A program made the position numbers and the translations under genes. The notes under the pieces are model-generated. The model made no database searches. It worked only from the letters and a program-made list of their open reading frames with translations, and had not been told where the DNA came from. Of a stretch of DNA of 64,000 nt, positions 63,193-64,000 are shown piece after piece. Position 1 is the stretch's first letter. Each line of letters opens with the position of its first letter. This stretch comes from an uncultured cyanobacterium (GTDB taxonomy: Bacteria; Cyanobacteriota; Cyanobacteriia; PCC-6307; Cyanobiaceae): NCBI GenBank assembly GCA_903858015.1, contig CAIOGZ010000048.1:1-64000 (forward strand). Direction: 5' to 3'.

Positions 63193-63280
63193 TGAATCCG
63201 TGCAGGGCAAGCCTTCGTCCCTGTCCTTTTGCGGGTCTCATCATGTATCCAAAGTCAGATCATGACTCGGCCTGTTGGAC

Positions 63281-63309
63281 TTGATTTTTCTTTCGTTGAT
63301 TGCTAAAAT
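63281..63309 (+). promoter_or_regulatory. Candidate sigma-70 promoter for the SapC gene
   Basis: TTGATT (63281-63286) and TAAAAT (63304-63309) are separated by exactly 17 nt, in the AT-rich spacer after the giant gene. They would start transcription about 20-25 nt before the ATG at 63338. The -35 box matches the consensus at four of six bases and the -10 at five of six. Confidence 0.5.
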
Positions 63310-63337
63310 TAATTAGTCACCACCACCAAAAAAACAC

Positions 63338-64000
63338 ATGGCTACTCAGCTTCTCTTCTACAACGAGGTTGCCCCGATCACGGCGGAACGGCATGCCAGC
63401 TGGCATGCCCGCGAAGTGAAGGATTTTTCCTTTGCCAAGAAGGTGAATTCGGTTCCCTTGATGGCGGCTGAGTTCCTCTCTGCCTTGACGGATTATCCGA
63501 TCGTTTTTGCTGGCGATGATGAATCCGTGCTGCCCGTGCTGCTGCTGGGCATGCGTAATGCCGAAAACGTGTTTATCGGCTCGGAGGGTAACTGGAAAGG
63601 GCGTTATATTCCCGCATTTATTCGACGCTATCCGTTCGTGCTTGCCCTCTCCGATGATGGTGAAAAGTACTACCTCTGTATCGACGAGTCATTTGCTGGA
63701 TTCAACCAGTCCGATGAGGGGCCTGGCTTGATTGCTGAGGATGGTACCCCTACAGAGTATACCGCAGGCGTCTTGCAGTTTTTAAGTCAATATCAAGCCG
63801 AATTTGAGCGTACAAAAGCAATCTGCAAGAAGCTTAAGGATCTCAATCTGCTGGAGGCCAAGCAGGCGGAAGTCACCTTGCCAAGCGGTGAGAAGATGAG
63901 CGTTGATGGCTTCTTTGCGGTGGATCCGGCGCGGTTGGCAACCCTTTCTGCCGAGGCGATTGTCGAGCTGGTGCGTAGCGGCACCTATGAGCTGATCTGC
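63338..64000 (+). CDS. SapC family protein, 3' end cut by the window
   Basis: The 221 residues present match the SapC family (PF07277) over its length: SFAKKVNSVPLMAAEFL, YPIVFAGDDE, LLGMRNAENVFIG, WKGRYIPAFIRRYPFVLA, YYLCIDESFAGFNQ, VLQFLSQYQAEFERTKAI and the late VDGFFAVDPARLATLS. SapC is named after a gene next to S-layer genes in Campylobacter; its molecular role is not established. It begins at an ATG with no strong ribosome binding site, 145 bp after the giant gene stop, on the same strand and behind its own candidate promoter. Base composition is lower in GC than the housekeeping genes. The family pairing with a large surface protein is notable. The gene lacks a stop inside the window. 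Confidence 0.88.
   Translation, partial: MATQLLFYNEVAPITAERHASWHAREVKDFSFAKKVNSVPLMAAEFLSALTDYPIVFAGDDESVLPVLLLGMRNAENVFIGSEGNWKGRYIPAFIRRYPFVLALSDDGEKYYLCIDESFAGFNQSDEGPGLIAEDGTPTEYTAGVLQFLSQYQAEFERTKAICKKLKDLNLLEAKQAEVTLPSGEKMSVDGFFAVDPARLATLSAEAIVELVRSGTYELIC

Noticed and set aside
63190..63530. 14-bp direct repeat TGATGAATCCGTGC at 63190 and 63517
   Set aside because: One copy spans the giant gene stop and the other is inside SapC. There is no further flanking identity, so chance is the simplest explanation.

Overview
The window looks like a chromosome segment of a high-GC picocyanobacterium (Cyanobium / Synechococcus subcluster 5 type). The evidence is the gene set: a cyanobacterial AbrB regulator, Ycf54 (chlorophyll cyclase factor), carotene isomerase CrtH, a DUF6761 protein, BolA with a CGFS glutaredoxin, and HisIE. 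Dense GC-rich coding, short spacers and few Shine-Dalgarno sites fit the same group.

Positions 1-2704 are an accessory-looking edge. They hold the tail of a DUF3427 protein with an apparent internal deletion, a hicB-hicA pair whose hicA is frameshifted, cyAbrB on the minus strand, and a gene-poor 1.2 kb spacer with 16-bp tandem repeats. Positions 2705-12585 carry a minus-strand block: metallophosphatase, recC, recB, recD, with 4-bp overlaps between the three rec genes. Positions 12962-25080 are ordinary cyanobacterial housekeeping: a small conserved gene, ycf54-pdxJ, an acyltransferase (plsC-type), a secreted helical protein, bolA and grxD, a DUF6761 gene, a response regulator that lacks the phospho-acceptor aspartate, a membrane protein, crtH, small conserved genes, hisIE with an overlapping membrane gene, a 6-pyruvoyl-tetrahydropterin-synthase-like gene, and a CobW GTPase with a His-rich metal-binding tract. 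Short tandem duplications (10-21 bp units) occur in many spacers.

Positions 25081-26115 are an AT-richer spacer with no convincing gene. From 26116 to 63192 one uninterrupted reading frame encodes a 12,358-residue protein (roughly 1.2 MDa). In order I see: an N-terminal DUF4347 domain; about 20 kb of Ser/Thr/Ala/Gly-rich beta repeats, including a 280-residue super-repeat; scattered small adhesin domains; a set of related lectin-like modules marked by DSW(D/E), interleaved with a LamG domain and a C-type lectin domain; a Ca-binding SdrD-like segment; 14 RTX nonapeptides; a DUF4114 domain; and two tandem AapJ-like amino-acid-binding domains at the C-terminus. This looks like a secreted or surface-displayed giant protein, probably exported by a type I system outside the window. 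A SapC-family gene with a plausible promoter follows and runs off the window end. The giant protein is the most unusual object here: adhesin, lectin and periplasmic-binding-protein modules are fused in one chain.
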